From the NCBI RefSeq assembly GCF_024713945.1, contig NC_134678.1:8184001-8248000 (forward strand): a stretch of 64,000 nucleotides of DNA, read 5' to 3'. Position 1 is the first letter of the stretch. The number at the start of each line of letters is the position of its first letter. The notes below the pieces were generated by a model, which saw nothing but the letters and a program-made list of their open reading frames with translations, had not been told where the DNA came from and made no database searches. This document shows positions 37,122 through 50,512 of this stretch, piece by piece. Position numbers and translations under genes: made by a program. This DNA is from Dermatophagoides farinae (Eukaryota; Arthropoda; Arachnida; Sarcoptiformes; Pyroglyphidae).

Positions 37122-38128
37122 TCGTGATGATTAATATTTACTTTATGCGTTTGTTGCTTCCAACACACAAAATGTATCCAATTTATTTATTTATTTATTT
37201 GCTGTTGCTGCAGGATTTCAAAAACCAAAAGAAAAAATAACCAAAAAAAAGAAAGGAAAAATTATTACGATTGCCTAATTATTATTATTATTATCATTAT
37301 CATTATATCCTTGCGATTCAATGATAGTAATAATGATCGATTTTTAATGATCAAAGTGACAAAAAAGAAAGAATTTGACCTGAATAATAAAATAATTTGG
37401 ACCTTTTTTGTTCTCGTTTTTCAATCAAAAATAATTTTGCACTTGAATGTTGGCTTCACCTCCCTAATTTTTCACATTGAAATTTTTGTTTTTTCAAAAA
37501 GACAATCGAATTTTCAACAGGAAAATCATTGCAACAACAAAAAAATTGGAAACAAAACAAAACTTGAAACGTACCCATAAAAAGTTGATGCGATGTGTTT
37601 GTCACTGTGATCCGAATCAATATAACACACAAACACATGTAAGATGTGTATTTGTGTGTGCTGCACACCCACGCACACAACCTAACTGAATGGCATGTGG
37701 TCGTTTCCAAACAAAATAAAAATTGAATCCTGGAATCATGAATGAATCGAAAGATTTATCAAAACATGCTTTTATATATGTGCGCGTAAAGGAACCATTT
37801 TCATTCATCGGACATAATGTTCCATCCCCATCTATCTCTCTATTTGCTTCAAGCATCATCTCATCACAATTATAATAGATGGGCGCAATCGCCATCAAAA
37901 CAAGAGAAAAAATCCACCCGCATACCAAACCATGATGTATGATGATGATAATCATCAAATGGAGCAAGCGCAAATCATATTTTGGATTATTTTTCAGACG
38001 GATACAATTATTTTTCAATGAAATTCAAATTGAATTAGTTGATTTTTATTAAATTTTCAATTCGAGGGAGAGAGAGAGAGAAAAAATTCCTATTTAATAC
38101 CTTGCTGATTGCCCACCAGTGGTAGAAA
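37122..38128. promoter_or_regulatory. Divergent upstream region of RING and malic enzyme genes
   Basis: About 1 kb between head-to-head genes, presumably carrying both promoters. A GA run at 38068-38081 lies 48 bp before the malic enzyme ATG; GA repeats are GAGA-factor-like sites in arthropods. The middle holds a minus-strand open frame described separately. Confidence 0.5.
37617..37955 (-). CDS. Doubtful small open frame with one hydrophobic segment
   Basis: From ATG at 37955 the frame reads 112 aa. An initial hydrophobic stretch (MIIIIIHHGLVCGWIFSLVLMAIAPIYY) is followed by a hydrophilic part with CDEMMLEANREIDGDGTLC, one NGS sequon and two further cysteines. The end (from about 37685) is translation of a CA microsatellite and is unlikely to be protein; a GT after TTAG near 37680 could be a donor. 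It could be a secreted peptide, a fragment of a multi-pass receptor, or chance. No homologue recognised. Confidence 0.25.
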   Translation of the reverse strand: MIIIIIHHGLVCGWIFSLVLMAIAPIYYNCDEMMLEANREIDGDGTLCPMNENGSFTRTYIKACFDKSFDSFMIPGFNFYFVWKRPHAIQLGCVRGCAAHTNTHLTCVCVLY

Positions 38129-39937
38129 ATGCTTCGTCTTCAAACATCGTTGATAAAAATGATGAAAAAATCAACACCTATGATTCAACAATTCGCCAAT
38201 TCAAACGACGTTTCCAAATGTCAAATGGTGAAAATGACTATTAATAATGAAGGAAAAATACGTAATCGAGATATATTACGGGAACCAGAAATTAATAAAG
38301 GTTTAGCATTCGATGAACAAGAAAGAAGTGTATATAAACTCGATGGTCTTTTACCGCCAGTGATTCGTACTCAAGACTTACAAGTGAAAATTGTAATGGA
38401 ACATTTAAGACAGATCAAGGATGATCTGCATAAATATCTATTCATGAGAGATTTGCAAGACCAAAATAAACGTCTATTTTATCGTCTATTACAACTGTAT
38501 ACGAATGAATTGATGCCAATCGTTTATACACCTCTTGTTGGTAAGGCATGTGAAAAATACAGTCTCATTTACAATCGTCCAAGAGGTATGTTTCTTAATA
38601 TTGAACATCATATGGGTCGTATCCGCCAAATATTGGACAATTGGGATGAACCGGATATTAAAGCTATGGTCATAACCGATGGCGAACGTATACTTGGTCT
38701 TGGTGATCTTGGTGCCAATGGTATGGGCATACCAATCGGAAAGATGGCGCTATATTCAGCTATCGGTGGCATACCACCAGAATTAACATTACCAATTTGT
38801 TTGGATGTTGGTACCAATAATCATTTATTATTGAATGATCCATATTACATTGGCTTGCGAAAGAAACGTGAATCTGGTAGAAAATATGACGAATTTCTAG
38901 ATGAATTCATGATGGCTGTCAACGATAAATGGGGCCGATCCTGTTTGATACAGTTTGAAGATTTTGGCAATCGTAATGCATTTCGTTTATTAGAGAAATA
39001 TAAAGGAAAATATTGCATGTTCAATGATGATATACAAGGCACGGCATCGGTGGTTGTGGCAGGTCTTTTGGCAGCATTCCGTCACATCGATACACGGATC
39101 GATGAACATAGATTTTTATTTTTTGGTGCAGGCGGTGCTGCATTAGGCATTGCAAATCTATTAATTATGACCATGTTGAAACATGGGATTGATCTTGAAA
39201 TGGCTGACAATAAAATTTGGTTAATCGATTCGAATGGATTGATAACGATCGACAGAATTGACAATGGCGATGATTATAAGAAAATGTTTGCCAAAAACGT
39301 GCCAAATACAAATGATTTACTAGAAATTATTGAAATTTCTCGACCAACCTGTCTGATTGGTGTGGCCGCTGTGAAAGGTGCATTCACTGAACCAGTATTG
39401 AAACGAATGGCCCAATTGAATGAACGACCAATCATTTTTGCTTTATCGAATCCAACTTCAAAATCTGAATGTACAGCATGGGAAGCTATTCATTACACGA
39501 ATGGCCGTTCTATATTTGCCAGTGGATCACCATTCGATTCAGTACAATTCAATGGGAAAACAATCATCACAGGACAAGGAAATAATGTCTACATATTTCC
39601 AGCCATTGCATTGGCCGTCATGGCATGTCAAGTGGATAAAGTTGTGGATGAAATATTTCTCGTTGCAGCTGAAGCTTTAGCTGAATTAGTTTCAGAGAAA
39701 ACATTAGCAAACGGAAGTGTCTATCCGCCATTAGAGGAGATCAATCAAGTTTCATTGCGAATAGCTACCAGAATTACTGAATGGCTATTCCAACATGGTC
39801 ATGCACACTACACACCTGAACCAATTGATAAATGTCAATTTCTTCGACAAAGACTTTATCACCCATCATATGACGAAATGAATTTTGATGAAAAAGTTCA
39901 ACAAAATCATTTAGCATGGCATCATATAACACCATAA
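38129..39937 (+). CDS. ME: Malic enzyme (malate dehydrogenase, decarboxylating)
   Basis: Intronless, 602 aa. It converts L-malate to pyruvate and CO2 with reduction of NADP or NAD. The conserved core is complete: PIVYTPLVG with the catalytic Tyr, VITDGERILGLGDLGANGMGIPIGK with the catalytic Lys, FEDFGNRNAF and FNDDIQGTA supplying the divalent-metal carboxylates, and the Rossmann motif GAGGAALGIA (GAGEAALGIA in vertebrates). The first 24 residues (MLRLQTSLIKMMKKSTPMIQQFAN) are basic, Ser/Thr-bearing and without acidic residues, so a mitochondrial presequence is likely. At the position I align with the cofactor-selecting residue 362 of human enzymes (Lys in NADP forms, Gln in NAD forms) this protein has Ile374, so cofactor choice cannot be called. 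It is divergent from the RING gene, with a GA repeat just upstream. Confidence 0.96.
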   Translation: MLRLQTSLIKMMKKSTPMIQQFANSNDVSKCQMVKMTINNEGKIRNRDILREPEINKGLAFDEQERSVYKLDGLLPPVIRTQDLQVKIVMEHLRQIKDDLHKYLFMRDLQDQNKRLFYRLLQLYTNELMPIVYTPLVGKACEKYSLIYNRPRGMFLNIEHHMGRIRQILDNWDEPDIKAMVITDGERILGLGDLGANGMGIPIGKMALYSAIGGIPPELTLPICLDVGTNNHLLLNDPYYIGLRKKRESGRKYDEFLDEFMMAVNDKWGRSCLIQFEDFGNRNAFRLLEKYKGKYCMFNDDIQGTASVVVAGLLAAFRHIDTRIDEHRFLFFGAGGAALGIANLLIMTMLKHGIDLEMADNKIWLIDSNGLITIDRIDNGDDYKKMFAKNVPNTNDLLEIIEISRPTCLIGVAAVKGAFTEPVLKRMAQLNERPIIFALSNPTSKSECTAWEAIHYTNGRSIFASGSPFDSVQFNGKTIITGQGNNVYIFPAIALAVMACQVDKVVDEIFLVAAEALAELVSEKTLANGSVYPPLEEINQVSLRIATRITEWLFQHGHAHYTPEPIDKCQFLRQRLYHPSYDEMNFDEKVQQNHLAWHHITP

Positions 39938-41223
39938 CCAACGACTAATCAATCAAAAAGTGAGAAAATTTTCTTTTTTTGTTTCAAATATAATTATCGA
40001 TTACCATGTAATGACAACTTACACTGTCAGAAAAAAAAGAAACAAAACAAATTTAGAAATCGCAATCTTTATTATCATATTTATATAATTATCATCATCA
40101 AAAATTGATCTTGCAACGGAAAGAACTTTCTCGCAATCAACTTGACATAAATAATGGTGTGCTGGATATATTTGAATAACAAACGTGTGAGGGTGGGTAA
40201 CCAATGGTGATATATTTATTATTACTATTCACAATTTATAATACAGTTGAATGAAAAGACAAAAATATAGTCGTCGATCGATCGATAAAATCACGAGTTT
40301 GGATCCACCATTTACCTGCATGGAGAATAATGAATTACTTTCAACCTATAAACAAGGTGTTCTTGTTTTGCCCCCTTTTTATCATTGGAATGAAACACAC
40401 TTCTGTGTGTATCGTATCTCTTTGCGTCTCTCACTGTGTATATATGTTGTTGTTGTTGTTGGGTGCATATGAGAAAGAAAGCCGCTTTCGTGGCTTCTCC
40501 CCACATGAAGAACGGTAGAGAATAAAGATATAGTGTGTGTATGTTGTCTTTGGCACACGCGTGTTACTTTTTCTTCTTGTCATCATCATCATCATCACCA
40601 TCACCATCACCAACACATTCTCTGTTTGCAATTCATTTTTTTCTTCATCATTTCTTAATTTTTTTCTTTCTATGCCTAAATTCAATTCTCACAACACAAC
40701 AACAACGTTACGTATACGGATTTTCTAATTCTAAATCGAAAAAAATTTCATTTACCAGCCTGTTCTTGTTATTGTTTTGAGTGTGTGTTATGTGTACTGA
40801 TGCAAATGTAATATATTCAGAGAAAACGACAACAACAGGAAAATATAACACATTTGTTTTTTAGTTCGGTTTTTTGTTTTGTTTTGTTTTTGCTTATTTT
40901 ATTCTTAGTTCTTTCCGCGTTCATCTTGTTCAATTGTAAGTGTTTTCTTCTTTTTTCTTTGAATTAAATTCAATTCGATTGAATATTGTCATCACACACA
41001 CACACAAACACATTATCAATCTGTTTGATGTTTTCAACCAATTTTCGTGTGAGAATTCATTTTTTCACCACTTATGAAAAGATCTAAGAGGGCAAAAAGA
41101 ATAACGACAAGTAAGCGACTATGACAACGACAATCATTCACTTGTGCTTGTCACTCAAAAAGAAAAAAAAACTGATTTCATTTCAAAAAAAAGTCTCGAC
41201 TATGTAATGTAAATGAGCTAAAA

Positions 41224-41245
41224 AGAGAGAGAGAGAGAGAGAGTG
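41224..41245. repeat. GA dinucleotide run
   Basis: About eleven GA units, perfect. A possible GAGA-factor-type site in the TMEM131 upstream region. Confidence 0.8.
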
Positions 41246-42282
41246 GAAAATATTCGTCAAAAGAAAACAAAAAATAAATATTTTCTTTCGTACATGTAAT
41301 ACAATAAGATATTCTTCGAGAATACACTTATTGATGATGATGATGCAATGAGTGAGTGAAACTCACAATTATAAATCATTGAAATCCGAGTGATGCTTAA
41401 AATCAAAAAGAAAAAACATTCGAACAAAAACCAAAATAACCCACAAACACACACACACACAAACAAACATGGAATTCGAATTCTTCGTAAGTATATTTGT
41501 TGTATCCACACACACACACACAGAGACACAACTCATGTAAATTTGATGATAATCAATATCTTTTGGTTTGTTTGTTTGTTTGTTTCTAGATCCCTTATCC
41601 AAATTGTGTTTGTGGTTTATTTGCACTAAAATCATTGATCAATCGTCATCCTCGTTAAATGTTATTATTATTATATCACCGATACATTCTAATCCTTTTT
41701 TCATTCATTTTTATCATCTGTCATTGCAAGATTGATTAGTAAACAGAACAACAATCAACCATATTGTGTCGCTACGGCGACATTATCTTCCATTTTTTAT
41801 CATCATCATCATAAAATATGATTTCACCACAAATCGATATCTAATGTGTACAGTTTATATTTGATTTTGTGATTAAATTGTTCTTTTTCTTTCTCATTTC
41901 TGTTATTTTGTCTTGCATTTTTTTCTATCCCACCATTATCATCATCATCAGTATATCATCATTTGAATCAATTCACAAAAAAATTGTTTTATGATTGAGG
42001 AAGCTGAAGGAAAAAGAAAATAACAACAACAAACATCAACAATTGATAGTGAACATGTGATAAACATGATCATCATTGAAATATTGAAATAATCGCTTAA
42101 TGACCGAATTTTCCTATTTAATTGCAAGAAGAAAAAAAACAAAAGACCCTATTTTCCAACAAATCAGGGTTAAAATCAACAAAAAATACACAATGAACAA
42201 ATGCGAATGGGAAATATAGTGAATATATACAAGTGAGTAAAAGAAACAAAAAATTAAATTTTCAAAATTATCACCCGATTCC

Positions 42283-42305
42283 GATTAGATTAGATTAGAT
42301 TAGAT
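42283..42305 (+). repeat. GATTA pentanucleotide tandem
   Basis: Four and a half perfect copies of GATTA. Confidence 0.85.
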
Positions 42306-42972
42306 CAAATCTCTCTTTTATGATTTGATTTTGCCAAATACCTCTACACTATTATACATGGAAAACTTTTTTCTTTTGAATCTGTTTTTTTTCGGTTGAT
42401 TATTCTTTCACCATTTGATTCATGTGATTATTTTCCCGTTTCAGACGACAATTTTTTACAAAAAAAAAAAAATGCAAATCATTTTCCCGTTGAATCAGAT
42501 TTGTTTTTGTTGTTACCCTTTATCGCTGATTGTTGTCCAAAAAAAAAGTTTTTTATTTAGAAATCTTATCTAAATCAATTCACACATATACACAGAAAAG
42601 TCGTCGACGTGTTTTTACTCTGCAATTTTTTTTCTTTGATCGAACTAAAATTTTTGAAAATTTTCTCAATATATTGATATTTTGTTTGTTTGTTTTTCTC
42701 GCTTTACAGATTGGATTCTTGAATTAAAAAAGAAAAAATTTCCACTAATAAATCCAAATTAACTTGTCAATTTGCACTTTATTATTGTTTTTACGTTCGT
42801 GGTAATGGAAAATTATCGATGCTGATGCATTCGAGTAATTATCATCAACAAACTAAACTTCATCGTCATCACCATCATCATAATCATAATCATCCACAAG
42901 AATTAACAATATTGACGACGACAACGACAACGACATTGAACAGTTCAATAAGCCATTTCGTTCAACGAATCA

Positions 42973-45900
42973 ATGCATCAGCAGCAAATCAACAATCGAC
43001 AATTAATAGTAAAACACGATACCAAAATGATTTCGATTGCCGGCATTCGATTTTTTATCGAATTCTCTTCAATTCTGGTCCTTGCTTTCCTGTGCATTAT
43101 GCACGAATTCACCGATGTTACCTGGGCAAAACAATTTCATTTTGGTAATTATAAATTCATCTTATCAGTTATTTTTATTGCAATTCGTTTTTCCCTCTCT
43201 GCTTAATAGATCATTCTTCCGCCAATCAAGCTGCTTCATTCGATGATATCGAGCCTTCATCATCGACATTGAATCATGATCAAGATGATGGTGGTGGTAG
43301 CAATGGTGGCCAACAATTTCATCATCATAAAAATCAAGCTACATATGTTCGATTCTCACCAGAATCGCTAACTTTTGGCCATCAGTATGTATAGAAATTG
43401 TTGTTATTGATCAGAAATTGATTATTTCTTTGTTTCACCATATATATAATATATAATAATAGTTCGATTGGTATGCCGATCATAAAAACGGTGCATATTC
43501 ATAATGATGATGATGAAATTACATTGCAATTGATCTCGATATCAGGCAACACTGAACATTTTCATTGTTCATTTTTTGAGGAGAAAATCCTCGCACCAAG
43601 ATCAAATACTTCATTTCAAGTGGTGTTCCTTGCCCGACAAGAAGGTTTAGTCAATAATACTCTTTATATACATTCATCAGTCGGATCGTTTCCTTATCGT
43701 GTATCAGCATATGGTGAACATAGCCCGTTTCGTGTTAGGCCGTTGATCGGTGCACGTGTTCCGTTGAATTCATCATTTGCTTCGTTAATCTATATTTATA
43801 ATCCATTTTCTACGCCTCTACAAGTATGTTTTTTATGTGTCAACATTTAATTTTTATTAAACAAACACCATTGTTTCATATAGCTTACAGAAATGTATAC
43901 CTCAGGTGGTGGATTACATCTAGAATTACCGGACGATGAATATGAAGCACCAAGTTCGTTATGGAATGTACCACCATATGAAACACGTCCAGTGATGAAG
44001 GCACATTTAGTGGCCCGTATTGCATCCAATCATACATCTTATATAAGGATTCGTACTAGCCAACCCGATATACAATTAATGTTACCGGTCGAAGTCGAAG
44101 TGAGCAATTCACCCGGTCTCTATTCACCATTAGATACATTGGATTTTGGCGTATTAAGAGCCAAACATGATCCACCGAAAGCATTACCAATACAGGTGAT
44201 AAATGCAGCGCAAAAATCCGTTTCTGTACAAAGCATTGTTGTTACACCGATTTTTGATGGTCTAAGCGTCGCTGATTTTAGTGGTCCAATCAAAGTTCCA
44301 CCACAATCATCCAATCCGTATCATGTGGCCAAATTGATACTTGATCCCAGTCAATTCTCTTGTACGGGTCTATGTTTAGGAAAAGTTTTGATAAAATCAA
44401 AAAACAATCAATATAAATTGACGATTCCGTTTATTGTTCGAGTCATCCAAGGGTAATGTTTCTATTTTTGATTAATTTGTTTCGTTTTCAAAAATTTCTA
44501 TTTTCACAACAGTGAACTGCATTTCAATGGTACACAATCACATTTCTTTATGAATTCAAGCTCAAACTATCTGGAACAACGTGTAATGAATGTTGAGAAT
44601 CGTTTTGATAGTCCAATCATTGTACATGATATAATATTACCGGACGAGGCAAAACCATATTTTCGTTTGACAACTAAACCCCCTTATTCATTGCCTATAA
44701 CGTTACCGGTAGGAAAAACGTTCCCATTGTTGAAAATTGAATTCACGCCATCACCACAGCTTAGTCATTTCTCAACTGTGTTCCGTTTATTGACTAATTT
44801 AAGCTATTTTGATTTGCCTTTGTATGCTTATCAAGGAAGATTGGATTTGGTATGTTACAGTCATTAAATTGGCATTTATCTCTAATTATCATTTACCACA
44901 ATAAATAGTTTATACCAAACTCTTCAGACCAAAGTAAATTGGATATGGGCCTGGTAGGATTGAATGAGCATAAAACATCAACACTTGTCGTTGCAAATCA
45001 TAATCCAATAGCGATACGTTTGATATATTGGCAATGTAATATTACTGGATTGATTATAGAATTGGTCGGTACTAGTCAAGGAAATATAAGCGCCATAAGT
45101 CAGCGCATCGAATCATCATCATCATCATCAACAATGCCAATGGAAGACTCATCACTATCGTCTACTGCATCGTCATCGACTCGTTCGTCTGAGGTTTGTT
45201 TTTGTTAGGGATTAAAATTCATTTTCGCTATATTCTATATTCTATATTTATATGCGTATTGAATGAATGTATTTTCTCCCTTCATCTTGACAGTTACGAT
45301 TACTTGAACCGAATCATTTTGCCATATTTCGTGTACATGTTCAAAAACTTTGTAATGAAGGCGTTCACAATGGAATCATAACGATAATAACTGCATATGA
45401 AAAATTGACTGTGCCATTGACAATTAAAGTATTAAAAGGAAATCTGATGGCCGAACCAGTGATAATGCCGAAAACGTTTCCTGGCAAGATTGTTAAATCA
45501 ATTTTGAACATAAAAAGCAATTATAGCAGTACGATAAAAATCAAAGGAGCTTTCATTGAACCAAAAGATGAACGTTTCAAAATCAAATTGATTGATCAAT
45601 TGATCAAACCTGGCCACGACAATCAGATACAGATACAATTTGATTCATCAGCAGCATGTTATCAGAAATTATGTTATACAGCATTGGATGTAGAAAAAGA
45701 AGTGGGCCATCTATGGTTATTAGGCTCGGGACTTTATTCCGACACTGCATATATCGATAAAGAGCTATATAAATTATTACGAAATCAATGGTTATCAATG
45801 ACCGAATCGGATCGTAAACCAATGGTCAACGTTCGTCTGCAGATTGATGGTTTTGGTTCATTTGTTGCTCCTATTCAAGCACATCAACATTGGCCACGGT

Positions 45901-48900
45901 TAGCGAACAAATTGGTCATTCGTTTTCCATCGATTCGTGTTGGTCAAATGGTGACCAAAGAGCTTTTGATTGAAAATACCGCCGATCGTGAAGTATTGGT
46001 ACAAGCAATAAACGTTATTGATTATCCGAATTCAGAAATCCTATTACAACTAACATCTAATACAATATTTCATCAACAATGGTCCAAAAGTGATCTACAA
46101 GCAATACAATCGGCAATACGTAATGGCCATAATCGATCTGCATTCTCTTTATATAACAATACTATTGCTTCCAATTCACAAGTTCAACGTATCACCGAAT
46201 GGTTAGGTGTAGAACCGAATGCCAATTCTTATATAATGCTACTGCCAGCCGGTGTAAGACATCGTTTAGCCGTGACATTCAATCCACCTGATGAGAAAAA
46301 TTATACCTCATTATTGATATTGAGAAATAATCTCACTATAATCGATGTTGTCATGTTACGTGGTGAAGGGGGCCGTGGTTTACTTAAAATTGGAAAAACA
46401 TTACCCAATACATTGAATTCACGTCTAGTGTTTGATTTTCCCGAAAGATCATTGGAAAAACGGTGTCGTAATCTGATATTGGTTAAATCGGGCATAGATC
46501 CTTCCCCATCATTATCATCATCATCGTCGTCGTCGTCGTCAAGCAGTAATAATCACAAAACAGTCAATTACAATACGTTAGTGATGCGTGAACGTTTCAA
46601 AGCAGTCAATATTGGCCGTATGGCATTGCAGATCCGTAACTTTCTTATCGATGGTATGCCTTGTGAAGGTCATGGTTTTCGTATTAGCCGTTGTGAGCCA
46701 ATACTTTTGTCACCAAATCAAACTGTTGATATTGAGATATTGTATTCACCAGATTTTACTCAACATTCAATAACACATGAATTAACCATAATGATCGATG
46801 ATGATGATTCATTGGGTGCACAACGATTTTTACTTGTGGCCAATATACCGGCCAATTTATTGCAGCTATGTTTGGAGGCATTACCACGGCCAATATGGGA
46901 ACCACATCTTTATTATATTCTCGTTACAATGGCTCTATTCGTTCTTATACTATCAACTATTGTGGCAATATTTGATGGACATCGAATTGCATTAAATTAT
47001 TATAGTTCAAAATATGAATTCCTCAACAATGGTCTTGGCATTACGAAAAAACACGATGGAGATGATGATGGAAACAATGACAATAATGGTTACAAATGTG
47101 ATAATAATTTGGCCAACCATAACAACTCATCATCATCAGCAATAGAATCTGCATCACATAAAATTGTAGCGAACGGATCGTCAAATATGACGATAGCCAA
47201 TGGAAAACATAATCATAATCATCCATATACTACAGTTGGATCATCATCAAATCATAGTCAATTATCCAATCAAAAAGTAAGAAATCGACGTGGTGCAAAA
47301 CAACAACAACAGAATCACCAACCGATACCAAATGGGAATATACAGCAACATCGAAGAAGTCAATCTAAATCTGCAACATCTGAGCCATCGACATCTAAAC
47401 CTCAACAGCCAGAAACATCTTCGAAACATCATCATTCGAATGGATCATTGGATTTGGATTCTGAATCAAACACAACCGTGACAACAACAACACCACAATC
47501 TTCCACAAGTCATCATCAACATTCATCTTCATGGAGTCATCTAACACAATCGGAATTTTCGAGACAAGATTCATCATCATCCGAAAATAGTAATCGTTCA
47601 TCAGATTCATCTAATTTTTCTGCATCATTAATGTCAAAACAAACGTCGTCATCATCAATCCGTCTAAATCAATCGAATGTTAGTTCAGATAGTAAAAAAT
47701 CTCATTCAAATGACTCATTGGATGAAATAGCTTCTGCAACAGCAACAAATACCATATCAACTAATAATCCAGGCAATAATTCACCAAATGCTAGTCGTCA
47801 GGGAAAGAAAAATAAACGTGAATCATCCACATCGAAAGTAGCTATAAACGACATGCAAACATCGAAAACATTGGAAAAAAATCAGCCACATCAACAATCT
47901 GCAAAGAAGCAAACATCAACAACAAAGGTGAAAAATATCGCTAAAAATTCTGACAATGGCAAAAAGGAAAAATCTTCATCGAAATGTAATTCTGTTTCCG
48001 AATCATTAAAATCGTCACAAGAATCATTGTCTTCATCAAAACTTGAACAAATTGAAGCCACTATCAATCATGATTTTATGCCCACTAAAACAAGATCTGC
48101 TACATTACCATTCACCCAGAATGATTCAAATCAACAACAATCAAAACCAACTAATACATTGATGACCACTAATGATTCATCATTGTATGCATCTGAGTCA
48201 TATCTATCCTGGCATCAAACATCAACCACATTTCAATCGAATTCGAATGTAAACGAAAATCATGTCGATACATTTTGTACCGTATCACCGTTTAAGCCTA
48301 TTGTTGAACAGAATTATCATTCTTTGTCATCGCAAAAATTAACCCATAATAAGGAACAGAAATTTGATACATTTCGTAATGCTAAAGAATTTAATAATAC
48401 TGTAGGCAATTCTAAATCGGGTTATTTTGGTTACTATGGAGTCAATGATAATAATAACAATGGCAAAGATATTTGGGATTCACCAATCACAAGCTTTGAT
48501 ACTGGTTTGTTTTTTTTTCTCATTCACACACTTTTTTAATTATTTTTTTTTCTTTCAAAACAACAGAATTGGCAATGAATCAATTGGTTAAACAAACGGA
48601 AGAATTTGCTGCAATTGATGATAAAAATACTGCTTCTTATATTAATAATCGACCATCTTTCAACGTTCAACGTCGTGGTGGTGTTGGTGGTGGACATTCA
48701 AAATTTCAGACATCACCACCAATCACAGATGATAAATGGGAAATCGGTGAATGGAGTAATGATCTTTTGAATCATTGTTCATCATCATCGAAAGTAGGAA
48801 CGTCTACATTTGGCATTAGTAATGGAAATAATTATGAATCAACAATGGCACAGATGAAAAAATATCCACATCATCATTCACGTTTTCCACAATCGATCAA

Positions 48901-50512
48901 TTATCAAGAATATCGTAATAGTTTGAATGACAAAAATCATAGTTCAAGATTATATGGAAAACAATTATTTGGCATGAATGATTCTAATATGACTCATATA
49001 AATAGTAAATCACACACACAACAACAACAAACAGCAACGTTAGCAAATGCATCATATGTAATGCAGAGAACAATATCACCGGTCGGCCATAACATTAATT
49101 TGGCCAATGTTCAATCTAGTCTCTCGTTAAATTCAATGAAAACAGCATCAAACAATAATTCAATCGTAACAGCATTATCATCATCGAGCCCAACCACAAG
49201 TCCAAGCATTTCGACGACAACTTTTTCACCAGTCATTGGACGACCGCCGACTGCTCAACAGCAGCAGCAATCATCAATTCTATCTACACAACGAAATAAA
49301 TTACTTCCATCTTCACCCGCTGATTCGAATCATTTTGCAATGTTAAATTCCTGTCTGGAGAAATCACTAAATCAAAAAACATCATTGTCATTGTTACCTT
49401 CATTCAATTCGTCATCGAATGTTACGACAAAAAATTTATTTGGTCAATTGGATTCACTTTTGGAACCATCGTCATCGAAATCGCAATCGCTTTTATATGA
49501 GCAGCAACACTCTTCTGTTTCAAATGGTTTGTGTGTGGGTGGAAAGGCAGTCAACACTCCATCGGCAGTAAACGTCAATTCGCTATTACAAACTACCAGA
49601 TCATCGCCATGGAATTCGGAATTTGACCCAACTCTGGATTCATTGCTTGCATCCGCATCTTCAAATAGTTCGACATCAAAAGCAGTTGGCTCAGTAATCA
49701 CTGGAATGTTTACCAATCTTACCGATCATCATGGTCATCAAGATTCTGTGTGGCCATCTACAGCAGCCGAATCAACTTGGCCCACATCAATAGCTTCGCC
49801 GTCAAACACAAATAATATTTTTTCCAACTTTTCCGATTCTGGAAAATCATCGGTAAACACATTCAGTAGTGGTTTATCACCAATCGATTCGTCGTCTGCA
49901 AATCGAATTAGTTGGTTGACAACAAATTCATCTCCATCATCATCAACAAATAACCGTAATTCAAACACCATGATCGGGCCAAAAAATTCTACTCAATCGC
50001 CCCAATCTGGCGGAATGTGGTCCACAATTGATTCGCCTTTTCGTAATTATCATATTCAAAATCATACATTCAATGCGAATGATAATGTAGACTTCAATTC
50101 ATTGGTCAAGCCGCAGTCAACAACAGACCATCATCATCATACAACAATGCATCCAGATCCTGTTGACGTTTCATCAACACCGGTCGTTTCTTCAACTGCT
50201 TCTGTTTCATCTTCTGATGCTTTTGTCGATAATAATCCACCATCGACTACCGTATTTGAATTGTTTGGAGGTAAATCACCATGGTCACCATTAAGCTCAT
50301 CGCCACCGAATTCGACCACCGCTAATTCGATTGTTTCTGGTGCCAATATGACAACAAATTTTCTTTCACCATCACCCACACCTGCTGTTACGGCTGAATT
50401 ATTGTTTGGTCGATTATCACAAAATTCATCACCTGTTTCATCATCCAATGTATCTACGACTTCGGCTAGTTCAAATTCAAGTAATCTGGATACGACACAT
50501 TCTTCTAAATGA
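42973..50512 (+). CDS. TMEM131: TMEM131, collagen-recruiting ER membrane protein
   Basis: Eight exons, all GT/AG and in phase: 42973-43144, 43210-43384, 43463-43823, 43884-44452, 44513-44849, 44909-45193, 45294-48504 and 48567-50512, giving 2351 aa. The signal segment (MISIAGIRFFIEFSSILVLAFLC) starts at Met19, which may be the true start. The lumenal part carries the PapD-like and immunoglobulin-like repeats of the family: YVRFSPESLTFGHHSIGMP, SFQVVFLARQEG, RVRPLIGARVPLNSSF, PVEVEV and PGKIVKSILNI. CEGHGFRI and LEALPRP.WE precede the transmembrane helix at about 1171-1195. The tail of about 1150 residues is Ser/Asn/Thr/Gln-rich, longer than the human one, and ends with repeated W/F-P-S motifs (SPWNSEFDP, GGMWSTIDSPF, SPWSPL). 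Known role: the N-terminal domain binds procollagen and the cytosolic tail binds TRAPPC8, promoting ER-to-Golgi transport of collagen. An upstream overlapping frame starts at 42819. Confidence 0.95.

Larger units (their letters stand above)
39938..42972. other. Upstream region of TMEM131
   Basis: About 3 kb without a recognisable gene. It has a GTT run near 40445-40460, GA run at 41224-41245, CA runs near 40996-41005, 41449-41461 and 41510-41521, and a GATTA tandem at 42283-42305. A donor-like site (GTAAGTG at 40936) and an acceptor (TTTACAG ending at 42709, after a T-rich tract) suggest a spliced 5' leader for TMEM131. Between about 41.0 and 41.5 kb the plus strand is A/C-rich, unlike a plus-strand intron. 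Confidence 0.5.

Noticed and set aside
48505-48566. Split of TMEM131 into two genes at this gap
   Set aside because: A 62-bp intron with GT/AG sites joins both frames in phase, and the downstream part resembles the TMEM131 C-terminal tail.
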